Source: Alphaproteobacteria bacterium (GTDB lineage: Bacteria; Pseudomonadota; Alphaproteobacteria; ATCC43930; CGMCC-115725). Taken from it: a stretch of DNA of 5,643 nt. Positions within the stretch are counted from its first letter, which is position 1. Each line of letters starts with the position of its first letter. A program made the position numbers and the translations under genes. The notes beneath the pieces were generated by a model that worked only from the letters and a program-made list of their open reading frames with translations, made no database searches and was not told the DNA's origin. Positions 5,508-5,643 of the stretch are shown here, piece by piece. The stretch lies in contig JAGWIH010000162.1 of the NCBI GenBank assembly GCA_028866355.1, positions 1 through 5,643 on the forward strand, given 5' to 3'.

Positions 5508-5643
5508 GCGTCTTCGATGCCCCGTTTCCGCGCGAGCAGTTTGAGCACGGCCGCGGCGGTTTCCTCGATCGAGCGCCGGGTTACATCGATCACCGGCCAG
5601 TCCCGTTCGGTGAACAGGCGGCGGGCGTTGGCGACCTCGACCC
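5504..5643 (-). CDS. Pyruvate, phosphate dikinase / PEP synthase regulatory protein (DUF299), 3' end only
   Basis: Only the last 45 codons and the TGA (5506-5504) are in the window; the 5' part lies beyond 5643. The visible end includes EVANARRLF, WPVIDVTRRSIEETAAAVL and a basic tail ending RGIEDA, which matches the C-terminus of the PEP synthase/PPDK regulatory family. These bifunctional enzymes phosphorylate (with ADP) and dephosphorylate (with phosphate) a Thr next to the active-site His of the dikinase, switching phosphoenolpyruvate formation off and on. The P-loop is outside the window. The stop overlaps the maf ATG by 4 bases, so the two are translated together. Its place before maf and aroE is usual in Alphaproteobacteria. 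Whether its target is PPDK or PEP synthase cannot be told from this fragment. Confidence 0.85.
   Translation of the reverse strand, partial: VEVANARRLFTERDWPVIDVTRRSIEETAAAVLKLLARKRGIEDA

Noticed and set aside
1..5643. Mobile elements, CRISPR, tRNA or a defence system
   Set aside because: No terminal repeats, spaced direct repeats, integrase or transposase, or cloverleaf sequences are seen; the genes are ordinary housekeeping and envelope genes.

Overview
The window looks like a core chromosomal segment of a high-GC alphaproteobacterium. The gene order PPDK/PpsR regulatory protein - maf - aroE - coaE - dnaQ, facing secB, then a Tim44-like gene and mltA, is a syntenic block I know from Alphaproteobacteria (Hyphomicrobiales and Rhodospirillales relatives). 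I cannot name the genus. All named genes have intact key motifs. I see no phage, IS, CRISPR, tRNA or rRNA.

Right half (5643 to 2787, minus strand): a tightly packed operon read right to left. It holds the 3' end of a DUF299 kinase/pyrophosphorylase gene, then maf (YceF-like), aroE, coaE and dnaQ. The first two junctions are 4-base ATGA stop/start overlaps. The next two have 4- and 6-base gaps, both beginning with the sequence TAAGGCG. The set mixes phosphoenolpyruvate/shikimate metabolism, nucleotide-pool cleaning, CoA synthesis and replication proofreading.

Middle (2293 to 2790, plus strand): secB, the only plus-strand gene. It meets dnaQ tail to tail with the two stop codons overlapping by 4 bases, so there is no intergenic terminator.

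Left half (2177 to 1, minus strand): a Tim44-like membrane-anchored gene and the lipoprotein murein transglycosylase mltA, overlapping by 8 bases, are divergent from secB across a 115-base gap. After a 112-base gap that holds a TATAAT promoter candidate and a hairpin-forming leader, a partial secreted Pro/Tyr-rich protein runs off the left edge. The common theme of secB, the Tim44-like gene, mltA and the last gene is the cell envelope and export, but a joint function is only an inference.

I found no new multi-gene system. The items most worth a second look are the edge gene with its structured leader, a possible leaderless promoter for the Tim44-like gene, and the stop-overlapping convergent junction.
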